Shown here: positions 6,743-15,392 of the stretch, piece by piece
Numbering within the stretch: the first letter of the stretch is position 1
Layout of the letters: each line of letters starts with the position of its first letter
Assembly: GCA_946479895.1 (NCBI GenBank)
Contig: CAMLHT010000056.1
Coordinates: 1-16,337, forward strand
Length of the DNA stretch: 16,337 nt
From: an uncultured Gemmatimonadota bacterium
GTDB taxonomy: Bacteria; Gemmatimonadota; Gemmatimonadetes; Gemmatimonadales; Gemmatimonadaceae
Reading direction: 5' to 3'
Program-made: the position numbers and the translations under genes
Notes under the pieces: generated by a model
What the model saw: the letters and a program-made list of their open reading frames with translations, nothing else
Told to the model about the DNA's origin: nothing
Databases searched by the model: none

Positions 6743-8761
6743 ATGCGCGCTCCCCGAATCCGCCGCCTGCTCGCCGCGGCCGTCCTTTCATCGACTGCGG
6801 CCTGCGGGCCGCGCGTGGTGACTGGCGCGACGCCCGACGGCACAGGCCCGGTCGCCCCGCTCGACCCACAGGTCGTTCGCGACCAGGACGACATGACCTG
6901 GGAGGACTACCGGCCGATTCCGGGCGTGAACTGGGCCGACCCGGCGCGGACGGGAACGAAGCGCACCATGCGGGTGGCGATCGTCCCGGCCGATTACTCC
7001 GACTTCCCTTTCGTCCTCACCCTGCCGAAGGGCTCCGACCTGTTCGGGAACCCACGCGTCGAGCCCGTGGCTCGCGCCGAGGTCCCCAGGTTCTACGCCG
7101 GCTTCTACAACGAGCCACAGCCGGCCAACTACGGGCACACCATCCACGAATACTGGATGGAGCAGTCGCGGGGACGCATCGGCGTGAGCGTCACGGCCTT
7201 CGGTCCGTATCGGATGCCGAAGCGCTACTTCCAGTATGGCGGGCTTCCACCGGCGGACATTCCGTTCGACTCCACGCCCGACAACAGCGCCGCGCGGGAG
7301 CTGGACTCGCTCTGGCGCGCCGACATCGGCGACTCGCTGGCGATGCGCTTCGACCTGATCGTCCGCATGTACGCGGGCTACGACGAGACGGCGATCTGGC
7401 AGGAGTTCGGGGAGATGAAGTTCCAGACGCGTGAGGACATCACGCCCGAGTGGGGCAACCCGGACACGACGAAGCCGCGCTGGGTGCGATCGCGTTACGT
7501 GCCCTGGACGAGCTGGATGGCCGGCGTCTGGCCGTGGAGCAACGCCGGCGGCGGGCGCATCACGCAGGGCGAGAGCATCAACTCCATCCGCCACGAGATC
7601 GCGCACGCGGCGTTCGCGATCGGGGACAACTACAACAACTCGTATGCGACGCCCTACCGTCGCACGCCCGTGGGGCCGTGGGACCTGATGGACCGCGGCT
7701 CGTTCAACGGCCCGTTCGGACCGCACCGGAGGTATGCGCTGCCGCCGAACGAGGGTGGCTCGATGTCGGCGGGACTGATGCTGCGGCAGCGGTTGCAGTT
7801 CGGGTTCGTGGACAGCAGCCAGGTGCTGATGCTGAGCCGCGACGGCCTTGCGAGGAGCGGCGTCGCCGTGGTCGACGTGATGGCCCGGGCCGTCGATCCC
7901 GTGCCGGGGAGCGTGGCCGGCGTCTCGATCCGTCTCGACGGCGCGGCGCCGCACGACCGCACGCCGGTGGACACGCCGGCAACGAATCCGCTTTCCGCGG
8001 GCGTGCCGAACTACGACTTCTACACCATGGAAGTCGTGCAGCGGATCGGCTACGACTCGTTCACCCCGGACAACGGGGTGCTCATCGCGAAGAACAAGGA
8101 CCGGACGAGCCCCAGCGGCGGGCCGAACGGGCCGAACATCTTCGCGTGGACGATCGACGCCCATCCCGAGGACATTCACAAGGTCGACTTCATCCGGCCG
8201 AAGGGCGACACGGTCTGGCGGACGATCGCCGACTACCGCCAGCTGAACGACGCGCTCTTTCACGCCGGCACGCGGTCGGGCAGCCTGGCCGAATGGGAGG
8301 ACAGGCCGAACCGGCTGCACTTCTATGTCGTCGACCGGAAGGTGGATGCCCGCGGGATTCTCTCGTACACGCTCGCGGTGCGATCGCTCGACGGGTCAGG
8401 GCCGCAGCGCCGCGGTGTCGCGCTGTCGTCCGGCGGCGCGATGGCGGGGGACCGCCGGTCGGTGGGATTCCGGCTCACGAACACCGGGACGCGCGCGGCG
8501 ATCGACAGCGTTCATCCGCTTCGCCGCGATGCGGCGTTCGATTCGGACGTCTACCGGCTGGCCGCGAGCGTCGAAGGGGACGGCTGGTCGGTGGACCTGG
8601 TGAACGCGTTCGCGGCCCTGCCCTTCGGCGCCTCAGCCGACGTCCCGGTGTACGTGCGGCATACGAGCGGCGCGGCGCGATCGGCCCGGATCACGCTGCG
8701 GGCTGTTTCGGAGAGCGATCCGCGGCAGGTCGCCGTGTCGACCTATACGCTCTCGCGCTGA
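6743..8761 (+). CDS. M6-family (immune inhibitor A-like) zinc metalloprotease, predicted lipoprotein
   Basis: This 672-residue protein has the zinc motif HEIAH (His284, Glu285, His288), followed by GD (294-295), then WDLMD (313-317) and a GSFNGP turn. These match the M6 peptidase pattern of an HExxH helix followed by a DLM segment. The N-terminus (RRLLAAAVLSSTAAC) is a lipoprotein signal with Cys21, so I start at ATG 6743 rather than at the in-frame ATG 180 nt upstream, which lies within the divergent lipoprotein gene. Residues about 558-672 look like an Ig-like/NEW3-type beta domain, probably for substrate or surface contact. M6 enzymes degrade extracellular proteins. No Shine-Dalgarno is visible. 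The 3' end stops 3 bp short of the convergent ADOP gene. One oddity is the Asp after the zinc helix, seven rather than six residues from the second His. Confidence 0.88.
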   Translation: MRAPRIRRLLAAAVLSSTAACGPRVVTGATPDGTGPVAPLDPQVVRDQDDMTWEDYRPIPGVNWADPARTGTKRTMRVAIVPADYSDFPFVLTLPKGSDLFGNPRVEPVARAEVPRFYAGFYNEPQPANYGHTIHEYWMEQSRGRIGVSVTAFGPYRMPKRYFQYGGLPPADIPFDSTPDNSAARELDSLWRADIGDSLAMRFDLIVRMYAGYDETAIWQEFGEMKFQTREDITPEWGNPDTTKPRWVRSRYVPWTSWMAGVWPWSNAGGGRITQGESINSIRHEIAHAAFAIGDNYNNSYATPYRRTPVGPWDLMDRGSFNGPFGPHRRYALPPNEGGSMSAGLMLRQRLQFGFVDSSQVLMLSRDGLARSGVAVVDVMARAVDPVPGSVAGVSIRLDGAAPHDRTPVDTPATNPLSAGVPNYDFYTMEVVQRIGYDSFTPDNGVLIAKNKDRTSPSGGPNGPNIFAWTIDAHPEDIHKVDFIRPKGDTVWRTIADYRQLNDALFHAGTRSGSLAEWEDRPNRLHFYVVDRKVDARGILSYTLAVRSLDGSGPQRRGVALSSGGAMAGDRRSVGFRLTNTGTRAAIDSVHPLRRDAAFDSDVYRLAASVEGDGWSVDLVNAFAALPFGASADVPVYVRHTSGAARSARITLRAVSESDPRQVAVSTYTLSR

Positions 8762-8764
8762 CGA

Positions 8765-11245
8765 TCACTCCTCTCGCATCGCCAGCGTCGGGTCGATGCG
8801 CATGGCGCGTCGGGCCGGAGGCCAGGTGGCGGTGATCGCAACACAAGCCAGCAGTACCACCGTCCCGACGTAGGCGACCGGGTCGGCGAGCGTGGTCTCG
8901 AACAGCAACCCGCGAACAAGGCGCCCCGCGGCCCACGCCCCGGCGCAACCAATGGCAGTGCCGATCACGATGATTCGCGCCGATTCGCGAAGGAACAGAC
9001 CGGCGATGGAACGGTCGGTAGCGCCGAGCGCCCTGCGCACGCCGATCTCCCGGGTACGCTGGGTGACGGCCTGCGCGACGACTCCGTAGAGCCCCAGCGC
9101 CGCCAGCAGCAGGGCGCACCCGGCGAAGCCGGCGATCACCCAGGTGGAGAGTCGACGCGATCCGAGGCTCGCGTCGACCGTGGTCTCCAGTCGTGTGAAG
9201 GCCTTCAGGCCGGTCGCACCCGCGGGTACGAGGCGCGGATCCACCGACCGCACGGCCGCGCTCAGTGCCGGAACGACCGTCGCCGCGTTGCGTGCGCGAA
9301 CCACCAGCGTTCCCCACGGCCAGGTCTCCAGGGTGTACGGGACGTAAACCTCGGCGTCGGCCGGCAGGTCGCGACTCGCCTGCCGCACATCCCTCACCAC
9401 CCCAACCACCGTTCCGGCGATCGGCTGTCCGAAGTCCGATCTCGCCTGCGACGCGCGGGTGACCGTGAGGCGCTGGCCGACCGCCCTCCCGCCGGGCCAG
9501 TAGCGCCGCGCCATGGATTCGTTCACCACGAAGCTTGCGCGGGCAGAGCGCATGTCGATGTCGTCCAGCCACCGCCCGGAGGCCAGCGTCATGCGCATCG
9601 TCGCGAGATAGGTCGCGGACGCCGTCCGATAGAACACCTGGCTCGACGAGTCGAGCGTCGCGCGACCGGGTATGGAGACGAAGGTCGGAATCGCCGCGCT
9701 GCCGAATGGCGCGTGATTGATGAATGCCGCCTCGACGACGCCTGGCACCGCGCGCGTCGCGCTCATGAGCCGTTCATACAATGCCGCCGCTTCCGGGGCC
9801 GTGGAATACACGCCGCCGGGCGGCTGCACGCGGAACGTGATCACTCCCACGGGATCCAGGCCAAGCTCGGCGCCGGCTGCGCGGCGAAAGCTCTGGAGCA
9901 GCAGCCCCGACCCGACCAGCAGCACGAGGGCGATCGCGAACTGCGTGGTCACGAGCACGCGCCTGAGCGCGCCATCGGAGCGCATCCCGCCGGAACCCGC
10001 GGAGCTCGCCCGCAGGAGCTCGATGGCTCGATGGCTGGTTGCGCGCCATGCGGGCCACACGCCGCATGCCAGGGCCGTGATCATCGTCGTCACGGCGGCG
10101 ATGGCCAGCATCCGTGTGTCGATCACGAGATCCTCGGCTCTGGGTATCCGACCAGGCGGCAGTTTTCTCGCGAGTGAGACGAGGAACGCGGCGAGGCCAG
10201 TCCCGAGCAACCCACCAAACGCGGACAGCAGCAGGGACTCGGTGAGCAGCTGCGCGACCAGTCGCGCGCGTGAGGCGCCAAGCGCCGCGCGGACCGCCAG
10301 CTCGCGTGATCGCGTCGTGAGCCGGGCGATCAGCAGTCCGGCGATGTTCGCGCACACGAGCAGGAGCATCGCCGCCGCCGCGGCGGTCAGCGCCAGCAGC
10401 GTCGGACGGACGCCGCCGATGATCTCCTCCTGCAAGGGGAACATCGCGGGAAGCCAGCCGGCCTGTTCGGCGGGGTAAGCCGCTCCCAGGCGGATGCCGG
10501 CCGGCCGGGTCAGCGCCGCGGCACGAGTCGAGTCGACGCCGTGGCGCAAACGCCCGATCGCGCGGCTGTCGACGTGCAGGCCGCGACGAGTGAGAATGTC
10601 CTGATGCCTGTACTGCGCGATCGGCATCCACACCTCGGCGAAGGTCGGATAGACCGAACCTGGTGGGAGGACACCCACCACCGTCGTCGGAATGCTGTCG
10701 ATGCTGACGGCGCGACCGACCACCGCGGGATCTCCCCCGAACCGCCGCCGCCAGAGGCGGAACGAGATGACGGCGACCGGCGAAGCTCCGGATTGAAATT
10801 CCCCGGGCGCGGGCAGGCGCCCGAGGAACGGCCGGGCGCCGATGATCGCGAAGAACTCCGGCGAGACGAACGCGGCGCCGGAGCTCTCCACCTCCTCGCC
10901 GACGCGAATGCTCACGCCATCGCCTCGAACGAACGTGACGTCTTCGAATGCCTGCCGGAAACCGGGATCGAGCCTCCAGTCCCGAGTGGTCGGATACGAC
11001 GGGAGTCGCAGCGCCCCGAGCTCATCGCGCTCGAACAGGCTCGCCAGTCGCCCCGGATCCCTGAACGGCAGGCCTCGCACGAGCACGTGGTCGGCGATCG
11101 TCACCACCGCGGTCGTCAGCCCGATACCGAGGGCGACCGTGAGGATGGTGAAGGCGGCGAAGGTTACCGAACCCCGCAGCGTCCTGAGGAGATGCCTGGC
11201 ATCGAGGGCTATTCCATGCAGCAGATCTGCTCCACCACCCATCAT
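8765..11245 (-). CDS. ADOP-type duplicated orphan ABC permease (MacB/FtsX-like)
   Basis: This 826-residue membrane protein has the doubled architecture of the ADOP family: a membrane helix (about 28-50), a large MacB-type periplasmic core, a three-helix FtsX block (about 281-305, 333-357, 376-400), then a second copy of helix (about 428-452), periplasmic core and three C-terminal helices. Signatures include RSRELAVRAALGAS (312-325), its second-half counterpart RTREIGVRRALGAT, and the ending RRAMRIDPTLAMREE. Relatives MacB and FtsX work with an ATPase in export or in mechanical signalling to cell-wall enzymes; ADOP transport activity is largely uncharacterised and no ATPase gene is adjacent. 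I chose ATG at 11245 (MMGGGADLLHG) because typical ADOP sequence begins there. ATG at 11329 would add 28 atypical residues and overlap the likely amidase promoter. The gene is divergent from the amidase. Confidence 0.88.
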   Translation of the reverse strand: MMGGGADLLHGIALDARHLLRTLRGSVTFAAFTILTVALGIGLTTAVVTIADHVLVRGLPFRDPGRLASLFERDELGALRLPSYPTTRDWRLDPGFRQAFEDVTFVRGDGVSIRVGEEVESSGAAFVSPEFFAIIGARPFLGRLPAPGEFQSGASPVAVISFRLWRRRFGGDPAVVGRAVSIDSIPTTVVGVLPPGSVYPTFAEVWMPIAQYRHQDILTRRGLHVDSRAIGRLRHGVDSTRAAALTRPAGIRLGAAYPAEQAGWLPAMFPLQEEIIGGVRPTLLALTAAAAAMLLLVCANIAGLLIARLTTRSRELAVRAALGASRARLVAQLLTESLLLSAFGGLLGTGLAAFLVSLARKLPPGRIPRAEDLVIDTRMLAIAAVTTMITALACGVWPAWRATSHRAIELLRASSAGSGGMRSDGALRRVLVTTQFAIALVLLVGSGLLLQSFRRAAGAELGLDPVGVITFRVQPPGGVYSTAPEAAALYERLMSATRAVPGVVEAAFINHAPFGSAAIPTFVSIPGRATLDSSSQVFYRTASATYLATMRMTLASGRWLDDIDMRSARASFVVNESMARRYWPGGRAVGQRLTVTRASQARSDFGQPIAGTVVGVVRDVRQASRDLPADAEVYVPYTLETWPWGTLVVRARNAATVVPALSAAVRSVDPRLVPAGATGLKAFTRLETTVDASLGSRRLSTWVIAGFAGCALLLAALGLYGVVAQAVTQRTREIGVRRALGATDRSIAGLFLRESARIIVIGTAIGCAGAWAAGRLVRGLLFETTLADPVAYVGTVVLLACVAITATWPPARRAMRIDPTLAMREE

Positions 11246-11369
11246 CACCGTCCGATCGCGAAAGCCGGGAAGACCTCGACTGGGCTGTGACGGCACCAGG
11301 CGAGCAAGCGTTGCCGAAAAATCGTACATTCGCCGCACAGACCCACTCGCACCGGGAGCCCGACAGCGA
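11246..11369. promoter_or_regulatory. Divergent promoter region between ADOP permease and amidase
   Basis: This 124-bp region has one AT-rich island at 11317-11331 (GAAAAATCGTACATT). On the plus strand TACATT (11325-11330) could be a -10 for the amidase. On the minus strand TACGAT (11326-11321) could be a -10 for the ADOP gene, so the two would share bases. No good -35 is seen for either. A weak GGGAG (11354-11358) lies 11 nt before the amidase ATG. Confidence 0.35.
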
Positions 11370-12935
11370 ATGTCCGTGACACGTCGAGAAGCAGTCGCCC
11401 GACTCGCCGCACTCGCCGCCCTGCCCCTCGCGCGCTGGCAGTACGCGCCGGCGGCCACCGATCCTCTCGACGGGACGATCGCGGACTACCAGGCGGGGCG
11501 GCGACGGGGAGACTGGTCCGCCGTCGAGGTCACGACGCGCGCTCTCGATCGCTGCCGCACCGACGGGGCGCGCTGGCGGGCGATCGATGCCCTCACGCCG
11601 GCTCGGGCGCTCGAGGAGGCACGCGCCTCGGACGCGCGGCTGCGAGCCGGGACGCTCCGGGGACCGCTGGACGGCGTGCCGCTGTTCGCCAAGTCCATCT
11701 ATGACGTCGAAGGACTTCCCACCACCGGATCGAGCGCGGAATGGGCGCGGCTGTTTCCGGAAGCAGTTGGCCGCGACGCGATCGAGGTGCGCCGGCTGCG
11801 CGCCGCGGGCGCCGTCCTGCTCGGCAAGACGGCGGCTGACGACTTCGCGTATCGGGGCAACGGAACGAGCAGCCACACCGGCCAGGTCCTGAATCCCCAC
11901 GATCCGGGCGGGACGCGAACGCCCGGCGGCTCGAGTGCCGGCTCGGCCGTTGCCGTCGCCGGAGGAATGGCCTTCGCGGCGCTCGGGACCGACGACGGCG
12001 GATCGAACCGCATCCCCGCGCAATTCACCGGCGTCGTCGGGATGAAGCCCACCTTCGGGCTCGTGCCGCGGGACGGCGTGATCCCGACCTGGCCCTACCT
12101 CGACACCCACGGGCCGCTCGCGCGCAACGTCGCGGACGCGGCGCTCATGCTCGCGGCAATCGCGGGTCCGGACGCCTCGGACCCGCTGGCCCTCACCTCG
12201 GCGTGGAATGGCAGCGCCCTCGCGCCTCTCGACGACCGCGCCCTCCGCGGCGCCCGGCTCGGGATCGTCGAGCTCCATGCGCCACGCGCACAGATGACGG
12301 CCGAGGCACTCGACATGTGGGATGGCGCGGTGCGCGCGCTGCGCGCGGGCGGAGCCACCGTGGAAGCGTTCACTCCGGCCGTGACGCGCGTCGACTACGT
12401 GAGCGCATTCTCGAAGGCGGCCGCCGATCGCGGCGACGTTCCCGTCAACTCGAGGTCCCCGGCCGCGACGGCCAACGCGCTGCTCCGCTATTTCGCGGGG
12501 CGGACGAGCGACCCGCGGGCGGCGATCCGGCGCGGTTACGCGGCGTATCGCGCTTTCTACGACGTGCTGCCCGCCACCTACGAGGAGTGCGAGCCGCTGC
12601 TGGAGCAGCCCATGGCCGACGATCCGGCCGGACGCTCCTTCGCGCGCTCGAGGGCCACCGTCGTCGCGTCACTCGCCGCGTCGATGCGCGCCGCCGGCGT
12701 CACGGCGATGGTGTATCCGACGATGCCGTTCAACGCGCCCCGCGCCGTCGATCCGTGGCCGGACGTCCGGACTCCGCTCGGATTCGGCAACTGGCTCGGC
12801 TTGCCCGAGGTTTCCGTCCCGGCCGGCAACGGCGCCGACGGGATGCCCGCCCTCAACCTGTCCATCGTCGGGCTGCCCGGCGACGACGCTCACGTCCTCC
12901 ACCTGGCGCACGCGTACGCGCGCCACACGTCATGA
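11370..12935 (+). CDS. Amidase-signature family hydrolase, probably Tat-exported
   Basis: This 521-residue enzyme has the complete Ser-cisSer-Lys triad of the amidase-signature family: Lys108 in PLFAKS, cis-Ser188 in GGSSAGSA and nucleophile Ser212 in GTDDGGSNRIPA. The cisSer-Ser distance of 24 is the canonical one. The N-terminus TRREAVARLAALAALPLA (4-21) looks like a twin-arginine signal, so it may act outside the cytoplasm, unlike the related GatA subunit. No gatB or gatC is nearby, which also argues against a tRNA-amidation role. ATG at 11370 is chosen because the signal peptide begins there; the upstream in-frame extension runs back through the divergent ADOP gene. The stop codon overlaps the next start in an ATGA, so it is probably co-translated with the second ADOP permease. 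Substrate unknown; family members cleave diverse amides, including peptide amides and fatty acid amides. Confidence 0.9.
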   Translation: MSVTRREAVARLAALAALPLARWQYAPAATDPLDGTIADYQAGRRRGDWSAVEVTTRALDRCRTDGARWRAIDALTPARALEEARASDARLRAGTLRGPLDGVPLFAKSIYDVEGLPTTGSSAEWARLFPEAVGRDAIEVRRLRAAGAVLLGKTAADDFAYRGNGTSSHTGQVLNPHDPGGTRTPGGSSAGSAVAVAGGMAFAALGTDDGGSNRIPAQFTGVVGMKPTFGLVPRDGVIPTWPYLDTHGPLARNVADAALMLAAIAGPDASDPLALTSAWNGSALAPLDDRALRGARLGIVELHAPRAQMTAEALDMWDGAVRALRAGGATVEAFTPAVTRVDYVSAFSKAAADRGDVPVNSRSPAATANALLRYFAGRTSDPRAAIRRGYAAYRAFYDVLPATYEECEPLLEQPMADDPAGRSFARSRATVVASLAASMRAAGVTAMVYPTMPFNAPRAVDPWPDVRTPLGFGNWLGLPEVSVPAGNGADGMPALNLSIVGLPGDDAHVLHLAHAYARHTS

Positions 12936-15388
12936 ACGGACTGGTCGGCGACCTTCGTTATGCGCTCCGGCGCGCGCGCAACCGCCCCGGGTTCACCGCC
13001 ATCGCGGTGCTCTCCCTCGGACTCGGCATCGGCGTGAACACGGCGGCGTTCAGTCTCGTCAACGCCGTGCTCCTGAGAAAGACCCCGATCCCGCACCCGG
13101 AGCGCGTGGCCGAGATCCACGCGGCGCGGGACAAGCGGATCATGGGGCCGTTGTCGTATCCCGACTACCGTGACCTGCGCGAGCAGGGCAAGGAGATGTT
13201 CAGCCAGTTCTCGCTCGCGAACTTCACCGTGGTCTCGCGCGACTACGGCGACCGGGTCGAGACCATCACGGCCGAGCTGGTGAACGGCGACTACTTCCCG
13301 CTCATCGGCATGCGGGCGCGGGCGGGCCGGCTGCTCGGCCCGGAGGACGACCGCGTACCGGGCGGACATCCGGTGGTCGTCCTCTCGCACGACTACTGGC
13401 AGCGCGCGTTCGCCGGCGACCCCGGTGTCGTGGGCACGTCGCTCCGCCTCAACGGACGCTCGTACGACGTGGTCGGCGTCGCGCCGAAGGGCATCGAGGG
13501 GCTGTTGCCGGGCCTCGCTCCGGCCATCTACGTCCCGATCCAGATGGTCAACCAGATCCAGCCGACCACCACCGACGAGATGCAGGCGCGCGGCAATCAC
13601 TCGTACTTCGCCCGCGTACGACTCGCCGATGGCCGGACCTTCACCGAGGCGCGCGGCCTGATCGACCGGTTCGTGAAGGACATGCGCCGGATCCATCCCG
13701 ATCAGTGGTCCGAGAGCATCACCCTCCTGGTGTTCCCGCTGAGCGAGGTTGCCGTCAGCCCGCTCATCGACGGCGTCATCGTGCCCGCCACCGCCGCGCT
13801 CATGACGGTGGTGGCCCTCGTGCTGATCGTCGCCTGCGCCAACCTCGCGAGCTTCCTTCTCGCGCAGGCGCGCGATCGCCAGCGGGAGATCGCCATCCGG
13901 CTCGCGGTGGGCGCGCCCCGCCGAGTGATCGTGCGCCAGCTGCTCGTCGAATCCATCGCGCTCGCCTTCGTCGGCGGCGCGTTCGGCGTGCTGCTGTCGA
14001 ACGTGGCGCTGAACGTCCTGCTGCATGCCGACCTGCCGCTGCCGCTGCCGGTCAACCTCGACGCAGGGCTCGACCTCCGCGTGCTGACGTTCGTGATCAT
14101 CGCGTCGACGGTGGCCGGCATCCTGTTCGGCCTGCTGCCGGCGCTCCAGGCTACCCGCCCGGACGTCATCGAGGCCATCCGGAACGAGAACGCGGGCGGC
14201 AAGCCGGGGCGGCGCTTCACCATGCGCAGCGGACTCGTGGTCGCGCAGACGGCAACCTCGCTCGTGCTGCTCGTGACCGCGGCGCTCTTCCTCCGCAGCT
14301 TCTCGGCGCAGTCGAGCGTCGACCCCGGTTTCGGCGCGGCGCCGACCGGTATTGTCTGGATGGCCGCGCCGCCGGAGAAGTACGACAGCGTGCGCCGGAC
14401 GCAGGTGATCGACCGGATCGAGCGTCGCATGCGCGAGGTGCCCGGGGTCACGCACGTCGGCATCACGAACAACATCCTGCTCAATCCACTCAGCGACAAC
14501 AGCCGCGCGATCAACGTCGACGGTTATCCGCCGCCGGCGGGTGAGCGAGGGTGGGGCATCAGGTTCGCGACCGCCGACTCCGGGTTCTTCGACGCCGCCG
14601 GCCTGACGCTCCTGAGCGGGCGGGTGTTCACTTCCGCCGATCGCCCCGGCATGCCGCGCGTGGCCGTGATCAACGATGCGCTGGCGCGGAAGTTCTGGCC
14701 GAAGGGTGACGCGCTGGGAAGGACCTTCCGGGCGGATACCGCGTCGTATCGGATCGTCGGAATCACGAAGACCACCAAGGTCCGCACGCTTGGCGAGGCG
14801 GGTGAGCCGTTCTTCTTCCTGCCTTTCGCGCAGTCGTCGAGCCCGGACTTCTACCTGCTCGCGGCCGGCAGCGGAACGGCGGACGCGGCGCCGATCGCCA
14901 CGCGCATGGCGGCCGTGCTGCGCGAGATCGATCCCGGCTTCATGATCATCCAGGTGAAGACCATGCGCCAGCATCTCGCGGCGATGGTGCTGCCCGCCCA
15001 GCTCGGCGCGGTCGCGTTCGCAGTCTTCGCCGGCCTCGCGCTCGTGCTGGCGATGATCGGCATCTACGGCGTCGTCGGATACGCCGTCTCCCGGCGATCG
15101 CGTGAAGTCGCCATCCGCCTCGCCGTGGGCGCGCGGCCCGACGGGGTCGTGCGCATGCTCATGAAGGAAGGGGTCTGGCTAGTGGTCGCGGGCGCGGTGA
15201 TCGGGCTCGTTCTCGGCCTCGCCGCGTCGCGGGGACTGGGCGCCCTTCTATATGGTGTGCGGTCTCTCGATCCGGTGGCCTTCCTCGCCGCGCCCGCGCT
15301 GCTCGTGGCGGTCGGGGTACTCGCCGCATTCCTGCCCGCGCGCCGAGCGAGTCGGGTCGATCCGGCCCGCTCGCTGCGCGCCGAATAG
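12932..15388 (+). CDS. Second ADOP-type duplicated orphan ABC permease
   Basis: This 818-residue protein has a canonical ADOP start (DLRYALRRARNRPGFTAIAV, residues 7-26) and first membrane helix (about 21-45). A periplasmic MacB-type core follows, then helices at about 282-306, 334-364 and 382-408, and a second helix-core-three-helix copy (about 432-456, 690-720, 746-772, 780-804). The conserved cytoplasmic REIAIRLAVGAP and its repeat REVAIRLAVGAR mark the two FtsX blocks. It ends ARRASRVDPARSLRAE. ATG at 12932 overlaps the amidase stop (ATGA). The frame is open further upstream, but that reads through the amidase in another frame and is discarded. There is no ATP-binding partner nearby. It is a clear but divergent paralogue of the minus-strand ADOP. 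Its coupling to an exported amidase hints at a shared envelope role, by analogy with FtsX and cell-wall hydrolases; that is inference. Confidence 0.92.
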   Translation: MNGLVGDLRYALRRARNRPGFTAIAVLSLGLGIGVNTAAFSLVNAVLLRKTPIPHPERVAEIHAARDKRIMGPLSYPDYRDLREQGKEMFSQFSLANFTVVSRDYGDRVETITAELVNGDYFPLIGMRARAGRLLGPEDDRVPGGHPVVVLSHDYWQRAFAGDPGVVGTSLRLNGRSYDVVGVAPKGIEGLLPGLAPAIYVPIQMVNQIQPTTTDEMQARGNHSYFARVRLADGRTFTEARGLIDRFVKDMRRIHPDQWSESITLLVFPLSEVAVSPLIDGVIVPATAALMTVVALVLIVACANLASFLLAQARDRQREIAIRLAVGAPRRVIVRQLLVESIALAFVGGAFGVLLSNVALNVLLHADLPLPLPVNLDAGLDLRVLTFVIIASTVAGILFGLLPALQATRPDVIEAIRNENAGGKPGRRFTMRSGLVVAQTATSLVLLVTAALFLRSFSAQSSVDPGFGAAPTGIVWMAAPPEKYDSVRRTQVIDRIERRMREVPGVTHVGITNNILLNPLSDNSRAINVDGYPPPAGERGWGIRFATADSGFFDAAGLTLLSGRVFTSADRPGMPRVAVINDALARKFWPKGDALGRTFRADTASYRIVGITKTTKVRTLGEAGEPFFFLPFAQSSSPDFYLLAAGSGTADAAPIATRMAAVLREIDPGFMIIQVKTMRQHLAAMVLPAQLGAVAFAVFAGLALVLAMIGIYGVVGYAVSRRSREVAIRLAVGARPDGVVRMLMKEGVWLVVAGAVIGLVLGLAASRGLGALLYGVRSLDPVAFLAAPALLVAVGVLAAFLPARRASRVDPARSLRAE

Positions 15389-15392
15389 CGGG

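Noticed and set aside
6624..6869. In-frame upstream extension of the ZU5-like lipoprotein
   Set aside because: It would overlap the M6 protease start, is Arg-rich, and hides the signal peptide and AAAGGA site that support ATG 6623.
10842..11369. In-frame upstream extension of the amidase
   Set aside because: It reads antisense through the ADOP gene and precedes a Tat-like signal that must be N-terminal.
12203..12931. Open frame upstream of the second ADOP gene, suggesting a fusion
   Set aside because: It is an out-of-frame shadow of the amidase; the ADOP N-terminus at 12932 is canonical.
11370..12935. GatA subunit of the tRNA amidotransferase
   Set aside because: A Tat-like export signal is present and no gatB or gatC is nearby; the shared amidase-signature triad alone is not specific.
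12890..14974. A 2.1-kb open frame antisense to the second ADOP gene
   Set aside because: Same artefact of very high GC content: few stop codons, charged low-complexity protein, no recognisable domain.
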